A stretch of 64,000 nt of DNA, from the NCBI GenBank assembly GCA_019022495.1, contig JAFEKR010000038.1:62001-126000 (forward strand), in the 5' to 3' direction. Each line of letters starts with the position of its first letter. Position 1 is the first letter of the stretch. The stretch is from Epichloe hybrida (Eukaryota; Ascomycota; Sordariomycetes; Hypocreales; Clavicipitaceae). Shown in pieces: positions 1 to 11,690 of the stretch. The notes below the pieces were generated by a model. It made no database searches. It saw only the letters and a list, made by a program, of their open reading frames with translations, and was not told the origin of the DNA. Position numbers and translations under genes: made by a program.

Positions 1-1212
1 GTTTTTACAAACAAGCGGGTAGTCAGTATTGCAAGTGGCCAAGACAAAGTCACAGCAAAGACTTCAGATGGCGCTAAGTACTTAGCAGATATCGTGATCG
101 GTGCTGACGGGGTCCACAGCATCGTCAGGTCAGAGATTTGGAGGCATTTGAAGGAAAACTCTCAAATATCAGTATTAGAGGCACCGAACGCAAGTAGGTT
201 AACCTAGGATTAATTGCAAAGAAACTTTACTAATGAGGGAGCCACTTAGGTATTAAGCATGATTATTCATGCATTTACGGAATTTCTTTAAACGTTCCCC
301 AGATCATCCTAGGAATACAGTTAAACTGTTTAGATGACGGAGTGTCAATACACTTGTTTACGGGTAAACAATCCAAATTATTTTGGTTTGTTATCATCAA
401 AACGCCTCAGGCTAGCTTTGCTAAAGTAGAGATTGACAATACACACACAGCAAGGTGTATCTGCGAAGGACTGAGGACGAAAAAGGTTTCAGATACCTTA
501 TGTTTTGAAGATGTATGGTCAAGATGCACCATATTCAAGATGACGCCTCTTGAGGAAGGGGTGTTTAAGCATTGGAACTATGGCCGCTTAGCATGTATTG
601 GTGATGCTATCCGCAAGGTATGTGGATGATGCTATATGTCCCTATTTCGTGTCATCAGTGGGATGACAAAAGAAGGCCACTATTTGCCGCTAATATAAAT
701 GATCGTATCGCTAACATTAACAGATGGCCCCAAATAATGGGCAAGGAGCAAATATGGCGATAGAGGACGCTTGCAGTCTCGCAAACATCCTCCAGAAAAA
801 GATATCACATGGTTCGATTCGAGACCAAGATATCAATTCAATGTTTCAGGAATTCTCTATGGCTCAACGGGCTCGCACGGAGAGCGTCTGCGCGCAGTCG
901 GAGTTTCTAGTCCGCATGCATGCGAATCAAGGTATTGGAAGAAGACTTCTTGGGCGGTACCTTATTCCTTTCCTGTATGACGCACCTGCTGGTTTATCTG
1001 GATTTTCTATAAGTGGCGCAACAAGAATAGAGTTCATAGACTTGCCCACTAGATCTCTTAGGGGAGCGTGGGGAAAGTCATGGAGAGGGTCATGGGAATT
1101 CATCCTACAAAGCTTGGTCTATTTGCGACCCAAGTTTAGGATAGTTTATGCCTTGTATCTCGTTGCAGCTGCAGCTTTTATCTTGTATTGTCTTAGCAGT
1201 CTCTTCCCGTAG
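1..1212 (+). CDS. FAD-dependent monooxygenase, 5'-truncated by the window edge
   Basis: Flavin-dependent oxygenase of the PaxM/epoxidase-like group found in fungal terpenoid and meroterpenoid clusters. Three exons join in phase: 1-193, 250-617 and 724-1212, about 349 residues visible. Intron 1 (194-249) starts GTAGGT and has an ACTAAT branch-like site; intron 2 (618-723) starts GTATG. Visible motifs are GADGVHS (residues 34-40, the DG motif) and the FAD-ribityl GD motif, GDAIRK, at the end of exon 2, followed by NNGQGANMAIEDA at the start of exon 3. The C-terminus carries a hydrophobic segment (VYALYLVAAAAFILYCLSSL), as expected for a membrane-tethered member of the group. The N-terminal Rossmann GxGxxG region lies outside the window. 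No stop breaks the visible exons although it borders RIP-mutated DNA. It lies 1.9 kb upstream of a P450 on the same strand, suggesting co-operation in one pathway. Substrate unknown. Confidence 0.85.
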
Positions 1213-2205
1213 CAAGGAACAACTGTCGAAAATGGCCTTAATCTGGAAAAGCTAATGCGGCGATGAAGGCAGGCAGAACTCAAAAACAGACAAGCAATGA
1301 CCCTCATATTGTTAAATGCTAGTTGTTACATAACTTCATGTGATTCGAGGTGAAACTATATTAACCCATTTTCCAACTAGGAGAAAAATGTGTTATAGAA
1401 AAGTAAGCAAATAGCTAGTAAGAATATAATAAAAAGCTAGACATGAACTTATATTTCCAACAGCAAGACCTAGGTATATAGTAACTAAAAGGTATTACGA
1501 ACCTAACATATACTAATAGTATATAATAGAGTAGCTTATGTAGAAATATAAGTAAAGAAATAGCAAATAGGTAAGGAATTAATAAACCTAATAGGCCATA
1601 GTAGCACCATTTAGACTAAACACAATATAGTTAGCTATAGTTATGTAGTCATAACTAAGAATTCAATTAAGTAAACACTTAGTAAGATAGTAATAAGTTA
1701 CTATAGAGAATATAGAGTCTATATCCTTATCCTTGTTCATAGTGTCTATAAGCTCCTAGAGCTATTCTAGAATAGCAAAACGATTAGCAAAATTGCCCTC
1801 AAGTGTAAGAATAGCCTAGTGTAAAAACCATAGCGTTAAGAAACTATAAGACTAGTAAAAAAAAGGGAGACTTGTAGTCTTGCAGGTATTGCCTCTCTTA
1901 TTACACTAGATATAGCGCTTTAAAGTTTAGTCTTAGCTAGAGTAGAAATTAAAACCTAATGGAAACTCAAGTTGATTTATAGTAATATAGCCTTAATAAG
2001 GGGTTTTTTTTAAAGTCCGTGTACTTAGTATGTAAATAACACATATAGCTACACTTTTCAAAGGAAATTGTAGTTATATTAGTGGTAAAACGGTGGTAAA
2101 TAGAAGGGTTAAAGAGGGTATGAACTAAGCTTAAAAAAACCCTAGGAAAGAAACTAGGTTTATAGGGAGAAAAACCTAATCAGGCAATAGGGAACTGCAA
2201 GTAAA
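1213..2205. other. AT-rich gene-free spacer
   Basis: After the monooxygenase stop the first 100-150 bases have ordinary composition (probable 3' UTR). The rest is AT-rich with frequent TAA/TAG in all frames, like the RIP-mutated repeats elsewhere. No element ends or coding motifs could be recognised. Confidence 0.5.
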
Positions 2206-2457
2206 TGTTAGAGATAGGATACTTACAAAATAAAGGGCTAGGAAAACTTTAGATCCTTTAGATAATTAAGCAGCTAGCTAGCTATGGGATAGCTATGTGT
2301 TTATAAAGCAAGGTATTTAGCAAAGACTACTTATACTATATATAGTAAATTAGAGTTTAAGACCTTTACACACCTACTCCTAGGTAGTATCTTTCTAGTA
2401 GTAACTACGAATCTTAGCCTTCAATCTATTCATTACCCTATAACCGAAGTTATAACA
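2206..2457 (+). repeat. Diverged solo LTR of the element A/B family
   Basis: By eye this aligns along its length with the 270 bp LTRs of elements A and B. It shares a TGTTAG start, an AGAGATAGGAT block, the GCTAGCTAGCTA-AGATAGCTA core, CTTTACACACCTAC and the TAGTAGTAACTA tail, and ends near ATAACA. It is shorter (about 252 bp), carries indels and has no matching flanking duplication, so it is an old solo LTR or fragment. Boundaries are approximate. Confidence 0.6.
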
Positions 2458-2753
2458 AATCCTTAAATTTTTAATAGGTATTAATCTATACTTAACACAT
2501 ATAAGTACTATATTTATCAAGTATTAATTAACACTATAAAGGTTATAAATATAAATTCTACTTATAAAAAGGAAATATATCTTCTTTAAAATAAGGGCTA
2601 ATTAATTAATTTAATGACGCATGAAAATATTATTGTTATAAAGGAAAAGGGGGGATTATTTACTACCCCTTAAGTTATATAATCATGCGTTGTTAGAAAT
2701 ATTAAAGCTTCTAGTGTAAAATAAAAGCTAAGTGCAACTAAGTGTAATTAAAA
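2458..2753. other. AT-rich spacer, probable leader of a copia relic
   Basis: No gene is seen. Because a primer-binding site and LTR of a minus-strand copia-type element follow at 2754-2963, this is probably the decayed internal start of that element. No protein motif survives. Confidence 0.35.
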
Positions 2754-2963
2754 GCACTAGGCTTATAACCTATAAGATAGTGGAAAAAGTAATAATAATA
2801 AATTCAGCTATCTAAGCTCTTTATATACGTGGTATAATAAGGCTATATAACGAGAGCAAAAGACAGTCTTTACCCTAAGTGACAAGGTCTCGTAATTAGC
2901 CGCGAAGAGGGAAAGCATCGCGATGAAAGTGATGCCTAAGATGTGAGGCTGCTACATCTAACA
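2754..2963 (-). mobile_element. Relic of a Ty1/Copia element: 5' LTR plus primer-binding site
   Basis: Bases 2754-2770 read GCACTAGGCTTATAACC on the plus strand, nearly the same as the PBS of element D (58651-58667). Both match the anticodon arm of initiator tRNA-Met (fungal form about GCGCTGGGCTCATAACC). Directly after it, 2771-2963 resembles the element D LTR only in its last 60 bases (GTGATGCCT, TGTGAGGCTG, ending TAACA). I read it as the 5' LTR of a related minus-strand element that has lost its left part. No TSD was found. Confidence 0.5.
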
Positions 2964-3117
2964 GATCAGACCCTTCGTCTCCTCAGAACACGCGGTTTGA
3001 AAAGTTCTACCTCTAGCAACTCCTCGCACCAAGCTGTTTCTACATGCTCTTACCGCAATCTAAACTGAAACCCAAAATTCACCTCGCACATAGCCCCTAA
3101 TCCGCAATTGCTTTAAC
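2964..3117 (+). promoter_or_regulatory. Upstream region and leader of the P450 gene
   Basis: About 150 bases of non-RIPed, pyrimidine-rich sequence lie between the copia relic LTR and the P450 ATG. The gene therefore has a very short private upstream region, and any further promoter elements would be inside the LTR relic. No defined TATA box or factor site was recognised. Confidence 0.35.
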
Positions 3118-5180
3118 ATGCAATACGGTAATTTAACAACTGTATTACTTCTGCGTAATACTTTATTGTCCTTGAATTCTTCGTCAATCTGCCATGTTCA
3201 CTGGCTGCAAGTGATTGTGGCTCTGCTTGTCTTGATCGTCTGCATCTTTCTATATTGGCGAACACCCACTGGCATCAATGCTCCTTTCGCAGGATATCGT
3301 TCACCATGGGAGCCGCCGCTCTTGGTTCAGATGCGTTACGTCTTCAACGCTGCCTCAATGATACGCGAAGGATATGCTAAGGTATGTTTTATCCCGCGTA
3401 GAGGTCTTCTACCCGGATAGACCGAGAAGATAACAACTTCGGAACAGTGGAAAGACTCCTTGTTCCAGATCTCACGATACGACGGTGACATTCTTATTGT
3501 GCCTCCAAGATATTTGGATGACCTCCACAACAAGTCACAAGAGGAGTTAAGTGCTATTTATGGTTTGATTCGGGTGAGGAATGCCACCAACCAAAAAACG
3601 CAGAGCCTATTAGCGCATGGTCTCACATATTCGAATTTGCTAGAATTTTGGTGGTAGCTATAGCGGCATCACCCTGCTTGGAGAAAACGATGTTGGCATT
3701 CGTGCGCTTCAGGTATGTACACCCTTCCAAAAGTCTGTTAGGGACCTTCCTTATTCTACTACAGACAAAAATCACCCCAAATCTTGCGAAATTATGCGAT
3801 GACATAAGGGATGAGTTTCAGTATTGTCTAGATACAGACTTCCCAGCCTGCAGAGGTATGCCATTTCCAAAATCCCATTATGCAGTCTCTACTTTTTCTG
3901 GCACTAACGATATCTAACATAGATTGGACATCAGTGTCCGTGCATCCATTGTTTCTAAAAGCAGTCGAAAGGATAACACATCGGATTTTTGTTGGATTGC
4001 CATTATGTCGGAATCCCCAATGGGTCCAAGCGACCAGCAAGCATGCACATTACGGTACGTCAATTGACTAATAATAGGCAATATACGCGCTCATATGCTT
4101 TGCAGCAACAATGATACAGATAGCTATGAGATCTGTCCCAAAGTTCATTCAGCCTTTACTAAATTTTTGCCTTCCGTGGCCATGGAAGAACGCAGCCTGT
4201 GTTCGTGAAGCAAAGAATGCCCTTATATTAGAAATGCAACGCCGACGAAATCTCGAGAAAGTTAACAGTTTTGATTATATCAAATCCAATGACTTGCTGC
4301 AAGCAGTTATGGAAATGTCTTCTCCTAGTCATGAGGATAGCCAGCTTGATGTTGTCGCCCAGATAATGCTCACGATGAACACAATCGCTGGCCACAGTAC
4401 TGCCGCATCCGGAGCACATGCACTGTTCGATATGGTTAGCCACTCTAAGTATATTGAATTGCTGCGTGAGGAGGCTCTTCAAGTCTTTCGACATGTTGAA
4501 CTGCGTGTTACAAAACAGGCTTTGGGGGATTTGCGAAAATTGGACAGCTTCCTCAGAGAGTTAGTATTGTCCTAAACATCACAATCTCACCACATTCTCA
4601 CGCTAGCTTTTCCTCCGTACTAATGATGGTCGTTGCTAAGATCCCAACGACATAATCCGCTAAGCTTGTGTATGTTTAGCTAAGAGTCTCGAAAACCTGG
4701 AAATGTTTGTCCTGTGCCCGAGTTCTAACGTCTCTTACTACAGTAGGCTTTTTTCGGGTCGTATTAGACCCTGCCGGTATCACACTTCAAGATGGCACAC
4801 ATGTTCCTTACAACACACTGCTTTGTGTCGCACCACATGCGATATCCAATGACCCGGATGTGATAGAAGACCCAACCTCGTTCAACGGTCTGCGATACTA
4901 CGAACAGCGCTGTCGTGACGCCAGTCAAGAGAAAAAGCATCAATACGCTACTACGGATAAATCTCACCTGCATTTTGGCTACGGAACCTGGGCCTGTCCA
5001 GGCCGCTTCTTGGCCTCTGATATGTTAAAAGTGATTCTAACGATGCTTCTGCTTCAGTATGACATCCGCTCCCCCGAGAGAGCAAAACGGCCTGTGGCAG
5101 GTCATTTTCATGAGTTTCCGCTTTTCAATATTAACACACCACTGTTAATGAAACGACGCAATGATTCGCTAGTTCTATGA
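3118..5180 (+). CDS. Cytochrome P450 monooxygenase, eight exons, apparently intact
   Basis: Haem-thiolate oxygenase of the large fungal secondary-metabolism P450 group, anchored in the ER by an N-terminal helix (residues about 30-47, VIVALLVLIVCIFLYWR). Exons: 3118-3381, 3448-3573, 3644-3712, 3765-3855, 3923-4054, 4106-4563, 4687-4708 and 4744-5180. All junctions keep phase and give about 532 residues. The first six exons rest on good GT/AG borders and family homology; the 22-base exon 7 is weaker. The I-helix reads AGHSTA, lacking the usual acidic residue. The K-helix ExxR is made only if 4687-4708 is spliced in (E at 4558, R at 4690). The haem loop FGYGTWACPG is intact. No stop or frameshift is needed. 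It lies 1.9 kb downstream of a FAD monooxygenase on the same strand, so a shared tailoring role is likely. Substrate unknown. Confidence 0.88.
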
Positions 5181-5754
5181 TTTATTGTGACTTTCGTTAG
5201 CATATTACATAGTGCGAAACTTAATCTAGAAAACTAGAGAATGAATATCTTTGGCACTGTCATGCATGCACGCCTTAACATCATATTCATTTATATTATT
5301 ACTAATGGCCTAGATCTTATTTACTTAGTGAAACTAGGGGAACACATCACTTTCTTTGTCCTAGTGTGGTTTTAAATGTTATTCTTTGCGTACATTTCCA
5401 TATAGCAGCCCGTTTAGTAACCGTATTCACCTTGCCTAACAATCGTTTTCTAATAACACGCTAAGGGCAACAAGTGACAAGTGTTTAGTAATTAGTAAGC
5501 AGTTTAGGTTAGGGGGAGCAAGGTAGTGTAAGCGCAGGGCGTGCGGTTTATTATAATAGAAAAGAATATAGTATTAGGGTTAACACTAGAAAAATCCCCC
5601 TAGCTTATTAAGTAAGGAAATAGATTAGATAATTATAGTAGTAATATTTATAGAATCGCTCTAGCTAGCTTAAGTAGTAATTAACCATCATCATTACCTA
5701 ATCATTTTGGTACTATTACAGGCCTTTCCGTACAGCCACACCGTGAGGCAAGCA
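5181..5754. other. Intergenic, partly AT-rich; no gene seen
   Basis: The 3' flank of the P450 grades into AT-rich sequence. The last 35 bases before element C (5721-5755) are GC-normal and are continuous with 22988 onward once element C is removed. No coding motif was found. Confidence 0.5.
5683..5720 (+). repeat. Inverted copy of the element C LTR end
   Basis: This 38-base stretch (CATCATTACC, ATCATTTTGGTAC, ending TTACA) resembles the reverse complement of the first 38 bases of the element C LTR at 5761 (GTACCAAAATTGAT, GGATAATGATAG). It is probably the end of an older, oppositely oriented LTR of the same family just outside the present insertion. Confidence 0.45.
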
Positions 5755-5760
5755 GCGCGC

Positions 5761-5876
5761 TGAAGTGGTACCAAAATTGATAGGGATAATGATAGTTGTA
5801 TTCTTTTAGTCTGTGCTCTAGCTACGCCCTATATAATTATGGTTAACTATTACCTAAGCCATTCTCTACCTTAATA
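5761..5876 (-). repeat. 3' LTR of element C
   Basis: 116 bp; begins TGAAGTGGTACC and ends TTAATA. It matches 22866-22981 apart from RIP-type C/T and G/A differences. Its outer (left) end is the least mutated part. Confidence 0.85.
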
Positions 5877-8149
5877 GGCTAGCCTATTTTAAGATAGTGT
5901 TAACTATAACACTATAATTCTTCTAAAACACTACAAGCTATTTACCTTCTTAATTATTATTCTCTATTCCTTACTAATTCTATATCTCCTTCTCCGGATT
6001 CTAATTAGCTATGTCCTATGTGTTTAGTCTTAGAGGTTATAGTCTTTCCTAGCGTAGGATATATATCTTTAGATTATTAATATGAATCTTTTAACCTTAT
6101 TCTCTGTCTAAAGGTTTAATCTTATATAATACTAATAATAACTTTCTCTTAATTATTAAAAGCTTTCCCTAGGTCTTATAAAACTTTCTCTTTAACTTAT
6201 TCTCTTTATTAATTTTCTCTTATATAAGATTGCTTACTTTAAACTATTATAGTAGCTTAAAAGAATCCCCCTTATTATTTACCTTTTAAGTTTAAACTAA
6301 TTCCCTCCTCTCCTCCCTTAAATTAAAATACTATAGATTTATTTCTTAGATTAAGATAGGATTAGTTTCTAATTCTATTAAGTCTATCTTATCCTAATTA
6401 TTGCTAACTCCTATGTGCTTAGTAAATAGATTAAATCCTAATATTAATATTACTAGAGTTATCCCTACGCTTAACATAAACTGATTATTTAGAATAACTA
6501 TAATGCTTAGAATAGCTTAGTTCTATAAATTAAGTAACACTTTATCCCTTTTAACCGCTTACTTTATTAATTATTGTTTTACTAGGTGAATATTCTATTT
6601 AGCAAGTCTTGTAAAAGATAGATAAGAGATAGGTCTAAAAGTAACTATTATACTATGTTTTCCTATGGTTAATTTAAAGTTTAGATTTTTAAAGTAGGAT
6701 CCGTTATTATAGTAGATTTCTCTTAGCTAGCTAAAAATAAAGCTTTAGTTTCTGTCCTATATCTAGGTAACTAAATCTCTAGTAGCTTTATTATAGGATT
6801 AACCTAATGCAAACCTTATTATGTAGTTAATAGCGATTAGTACATATAAGTCTCTATTTTAAGCCTTAGGAGTAATAGGTCTAAGGTAATCTATTATGAC
6901 TAATGCCTATAGTTCTAATATTATAATAGTTTTTAGAGCTAATCTTAGTAACCTAGTTCTAGTTTACTAGTAGATAAGATAAGATTAATAGTAAGACTTA
7001 ATATCTTTTACTTTATCTAGCTAGAAATACATCCTACAAAGCTTTTACATTATAATAGTTAGGCTAAAGTGCCCTGCTATATTATAAGCTTATTAAAGTT
7101 TTAGTAAAACCTCTTTAGAGATTATATATTTAGCTAAGGATTTATTAAGCTCTAAATAATAAAGTTTTTAGTCTATAATTTAATATTTTAAAGCTTAACG
7201 CTAAACTAGTTTTTATTATTTAACTAGGATTATGTGAGGACTATGAATAATTAAAGTAAGGATTTCCCTATACTATTTAGAGTCTAGCTATTCCTAAAGC
7301 TTAGTTCTAACTATCTCTAAAGTTTTATTATTTAATCTTTCTCCTTCTAGTATAATTATTATGTTTATTAAAATTATCACTAGTTAACCTCCTGTAGCTA
7401 GAGATATATTAACCCCTATTTTTCTCTTTACTTTATACAGATTAGATTTAAGTTTCTCTAGTAGTTGCAATATCCTATCCGCAATCTTTATGATTTTTGT
7501 TATATTAGGATAGTGTATATATTCTATATTTAACTCTTATAGAATGTTTACCTATTAAGCAACCTTCCTATAAACCTTAGAGGGGTTTACTATTAAATTA
7601 ATTATCCCTTTATAGTTTATGTACACCTTTAGCAAATAAGGTAAACTATTAACTAGCTATTATGTCTCTTTTAATCTAATAATAATAGCTAATATTTCTT
7701 TTTCTAGTATTATATATTGTTTTTCCGCGTCCCCTAATCTATGTGATATTTATATAATAATTTAAACCTTTGCGAAATTTAAGTCTATAGCGCTTATGCT
7801 AGGTTCTATGTCTTCTAGCTAGAATAAAACTCCTCTAGTTCCTATATCTAAAGCGTCTATTACTAAATAAAACTATGTCCCTAACTAGGCCCTAAAAGTG
7901 GCATTTACCTAAATGCTATAGTAAATCTAAAGTAAGGTGTTTTAAGCTTCTAGTATTTATTTAGGTTTCTCCTTTAAAACTTCTGCCCTTTAGACTAATA
8001 GCTTCCTAGATTTTATAACCTTCTAAACCTCTTAGAAAAAGACTTTCTTAATAGTTAATACTAGATTTAATTTACTAGGGATAAACTTTCTTAAGAAAGG
8101 CATTAGGTAAATTAGAACTAAGATTTTATTCTAAGTTCTTAGAGGCTGC

Positions 8150-8860
8150 TATTAGAAGTGTCTTACTAGGTTAGTGAATCTTTTATAATGTTTCCTTACT
8201 AGTCTAATCTTTCTATCTTTAATAGAAAATCTTATATAGTTTACCTTTAACGTAAAGAGAGTTATTTTACATTTACTTAGTTTAATTAGCGCCTAGGTAA
8301 TTCTTAGGAAGTAGTGTGTTTATAAGAAGTTAAAGTAATTCTCCTATGTTTTAGAACCTAAGTGGTAATTATCTATGTAAATAGAAAATAAGGTCTTAAT
8401 GTCTTTTATATATCCTAATATTAATTTGCTTTTAAATCTATCTTTAAAGAATAAATGCCTAAAGGTAGTGTCTCTAAATCTAGCGTATGTTCCTAGTAAC
8501 CTAGTTAATCCTTATGCTATATTGTTATAGTAATACATTCTATTAGGGCCTAAGAAGGCTATCTTATGTTTATTAGGTAAATAAATTCTAATTACCTAGA
8601 ATCTATTTAAAGCATTTGCTTATAAGATTATTATTAACCTTCTGTAATAAATTAAATCTAAATTAGCTTCTATATTATGGTAAGGATAAGCTGATTTAAC
8701 TGTCTTGCTATTTATATTATAGTAATTATAAACCACTTAAAAATCCTTTCTAGGCTTTAGGGCAAATATTATTAGGGCTACCTATTCTAAATCTCCACGG
8801 CAAATAATGCCTGCTTTCTCCATGGCTAGAAATACCTTCTTTAAAAACTTATAATGCATT
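8150..8860 (-). pseudogene. Reverse transcriptase remnant of element C
   Basis: Read on the minus strand from about 8852, fragments resemble the Gypsy RT: FLKKVFLAMEKAGIICRGDLE, then KPRKDF followed by a degraded VDYRxxN-like block. Further down, near 8385-8353, comes a YIDNYHLGSKT block corresponding to the catalytic YxDD region, with the second D changed to N by G-to-A. Many TAA/TAG codons stand where CAA/CAG or TGG would be expected. The protein is dead; it serves to orient and classify the element. Confidence 0.75.
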
Positions 8861-9483
8861 CCTAAGTACTAATATTGCTTCCTTTTCCTAGGCTAAGCGT
8901 TTAGAATTAAGGGAATGTAGTGTTATAAAAGGTTAGTTATGTAAATATCTTTAAGCTTCTTAATAAAGTAATCTCTAAATATATAATATAGCCTTATAAT
9001 TATTATCTATTATTTTACAGTCCCTGTATAGTCCCTAAGTGTAATATTAGACTAATTAAACTAAGAAACTATGGTTTTAGATGCTAAGTTTGCTAATGGT
9101 TAATTTATATATAAATTCCGGAATCTTAAGGGGTACCCCTTAATTTCCTAATTTCCTATATAAATATTTAATTTACCTAGTCTTACACTGTCTTATATAG
9201 CTTTCTCCCTGTTTATATCGTGAACTAGCGCCTAACCTATAATATTTAAGTGTATTACTAAGTCTGTACTATAGTCCTCGCTATCTTTAGTTTTACTAGT
9301 TAATTCCCTAATCTAGTTATTTATATAGTAATCTCTGATTTTTAAGGGGGAGGCCTTAATTTTCTCTTTTCCTATATAAATTAGGCGTGGGGGGTGTACT
9401 AGAGTGTATATAGTGTAATACTGTCCTTTTCTTATAACTAATCTCTCTTGCTTATATTACTAACTACGCGAATACTAGTTCCT

Positions 9484-9753
9484 TGTCACGGCTTGCACCG
9501 AAAGGTTGAGAACGAAGTGATGGCTAAGACTATCGCAGTCGCTGCTAGATAGATGCTAGCTAGGGGCGGGTGCGTAAAGGTTTTAATCTCTAACCTAGCA
9601 CTAACAATATGCGCGGTCTTTAATAAGTACCTTGCTTCACAAGCACGTAGCTATCTTATAGCTAGCTAGCCTCTTTATTATTTACATAGCCTAAAGGTTT
9701 TCTAAAGACCTGCTTTAATAAATATCCTATCTTTAACCTCTACGCTCCTAACA
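9484..9753 (-). repeat. 3' LTR of element A
   Basis: 270 bp, starting TGTCACGGCTTGCACCG and ending CTCCTAACA on the plus strand. The outer 90 bases (9484-9575) keep many CG and CA dinucleotides while the rest is AT-shifted. Confidence 0.88.
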
Positions 9754-11690
9754 TAATACCCCCCCTATATATAATTAACCTTAATCGTAAAATAAGCTAC
9801 TTACTTAGGGCGTAGTTACTATATTAAAGCTTTATAAGGAAAAAATAAGATAGGGCACCTTACGTCTAGACGCGTAGGTAAATAAAAAGAAATAATAATT
9901 ATAATACCACTAATTAAAAATAACCCCTTATTATAGTTAGTAATGTTCTAATAGCAGCTTACACATAGCTTTACTATAGCAAAACAAATATTATTGCCTA
10001 TTATATAGCTAGAAAAAATAATACAGATAACCCGTGTTAATTTTCATAATTAGTTAAATAAATAAGGTACCTAATACTAGGGTTCTAAATAGTCTAACTA
10101 GAGGGCTTATATTGTAGTTACTATAAGCTCGCAGCTATTAGGCATATGTGCGTTTAGCAGTGCTAATGGTTATTATTATGATTTGTGAATCACCTATATG
10201 TAGTGCGTTAGATCACTTAAGGGGTCTGGGGTTAATATAAAAGAGACTGATTTTTCCCCCCTTTTACACTTTTCCTTTCTTTTATAACATCCCTTAACTT
10301 TATAAGTTACCCCTACTAGCTAAGTAGTAGCTCTCTTACTGCTATTGCTTAGTAGTTACTAACCTCTTTTAGTCCCTAATTATTATTATTATCTATCCTT
10401 ATTTATCTTAGTTTCTTACCCTTATCTAGCTTATAAGTTTATACTCTTATTAGCATAACTTCCCTATCTAGTCTATTATAGCTAACTTATAGCTAGGCTA
10501 CTATATCTAAGCCTTATGCCTAAACTCTGCCTTTATTAATGCCTTAAGAAGATCTATTAACTAAGAAATCTCCTATAAAGTCTCCCTAAAAGCAAACTTC
10601 TTCTAAAATCTTATTATAAGTTTATTATATTCTTATAGTATCTCTATTACTAACTTACTACTAGTAAAATAACTTTAAAGAAGATTCTATATATACGCTA
10701 TTATTAGTAGGTAGTAATATAAAATATCCTCCTAAAAAATAGCACCTATAAGATTCTAGGATACCTTATTAATAAAAAAACCTTCCTAGCTAAATATAAT
10801 AAGTCTTCTAGTATAATATCTCTACTTACTTACTACTTCTTTATAGCTAATATTTAACAGGCTATTTAATAAAATATGCTTATTATTTCTAAAATAATAA
10901 AAACTATATTATAGTATATCTCTCTTAACCAAAATCTACCTAGTTATTACTAATACGCTACTAGACTCTAGCTTAAATTACATAGCTTTATAATAGGCTA
11001 TTTAAACTTATTAAAGCTACTCCTAAAGGTAGCTACTACTATTAAAATAAAGTAAGTATAATCCTATTTCCTAGACACTAAATCACTACTAACTCGCTAC
11101 TAGCCTATTATAAAAGTAAAGAAAAAGCTATAGAATACTATCCTAGTTCACAAAAATTCTAATAAGTGTAGTTACGTCCGCTACGCTTAAATATCTGCTA
11201 ATGCTACTTATAAGGCAAAATATAATAAACACACTGTAATAGCGCTGCTAAGTAATACTATAAATCTAAAGACTTAGATTAATATTGCAAACTATCTTCG
11301 CTTTATAGCCTAGAATATCCTAAAGGTAAGCTTTCTTAATATGCATAGCTAATACTTAACTAACTTACTAGTAGTTTACACTAAATACTATTAATTTACC
11401 TAAACACATTAGTCTTATTAAGCTCCCTAGTACACTTTAGGTCTATGTGTATAAAGAGGGGGATTCTAATAATAAAGATACTCCTAAGGCCTCTTCCTTT
11501 ATAGCTCCTATAGCTACTAATAATAATAAGGGACTAGTAGTTACTAGGGTTAACTCTATTATAAAGAAATAAGTGCTTAGTAGCTATATAATAGATTATT
11601 TAAGTTTTCTAAGTAAATTAACTTTATTTTCTAATATCTTTAGTGTATTAAGTTATAAACATAATTACCTTATATTAACTTCGCTGCTTA
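9754..11690 (-). other. Extra module between chromodomain and 3' LTR of element A
   Basis: About 1.9 kb separate the last recognisable pol sequence (the chromodomain) from the 3' LTR. The matching stretch exists in element B at 54760-56689, so it belongs to the family. No domain was recognised on either strand. The opposite strand can be read as long stretches broken only by TAA/TAG, but in RIP-mutated DNA this is weak evidence for coding. Confidence 0.45.

Noticed and set aside
10510..11470. A gene on the plus strand of element A opposite to pol
   Set aside because: Stops are all TAA/TAG and could be former CAA/CAG, but this is true of almost any frame in RIP-mutated DNA. No homology was recognised; kept only as a low-weight observation.
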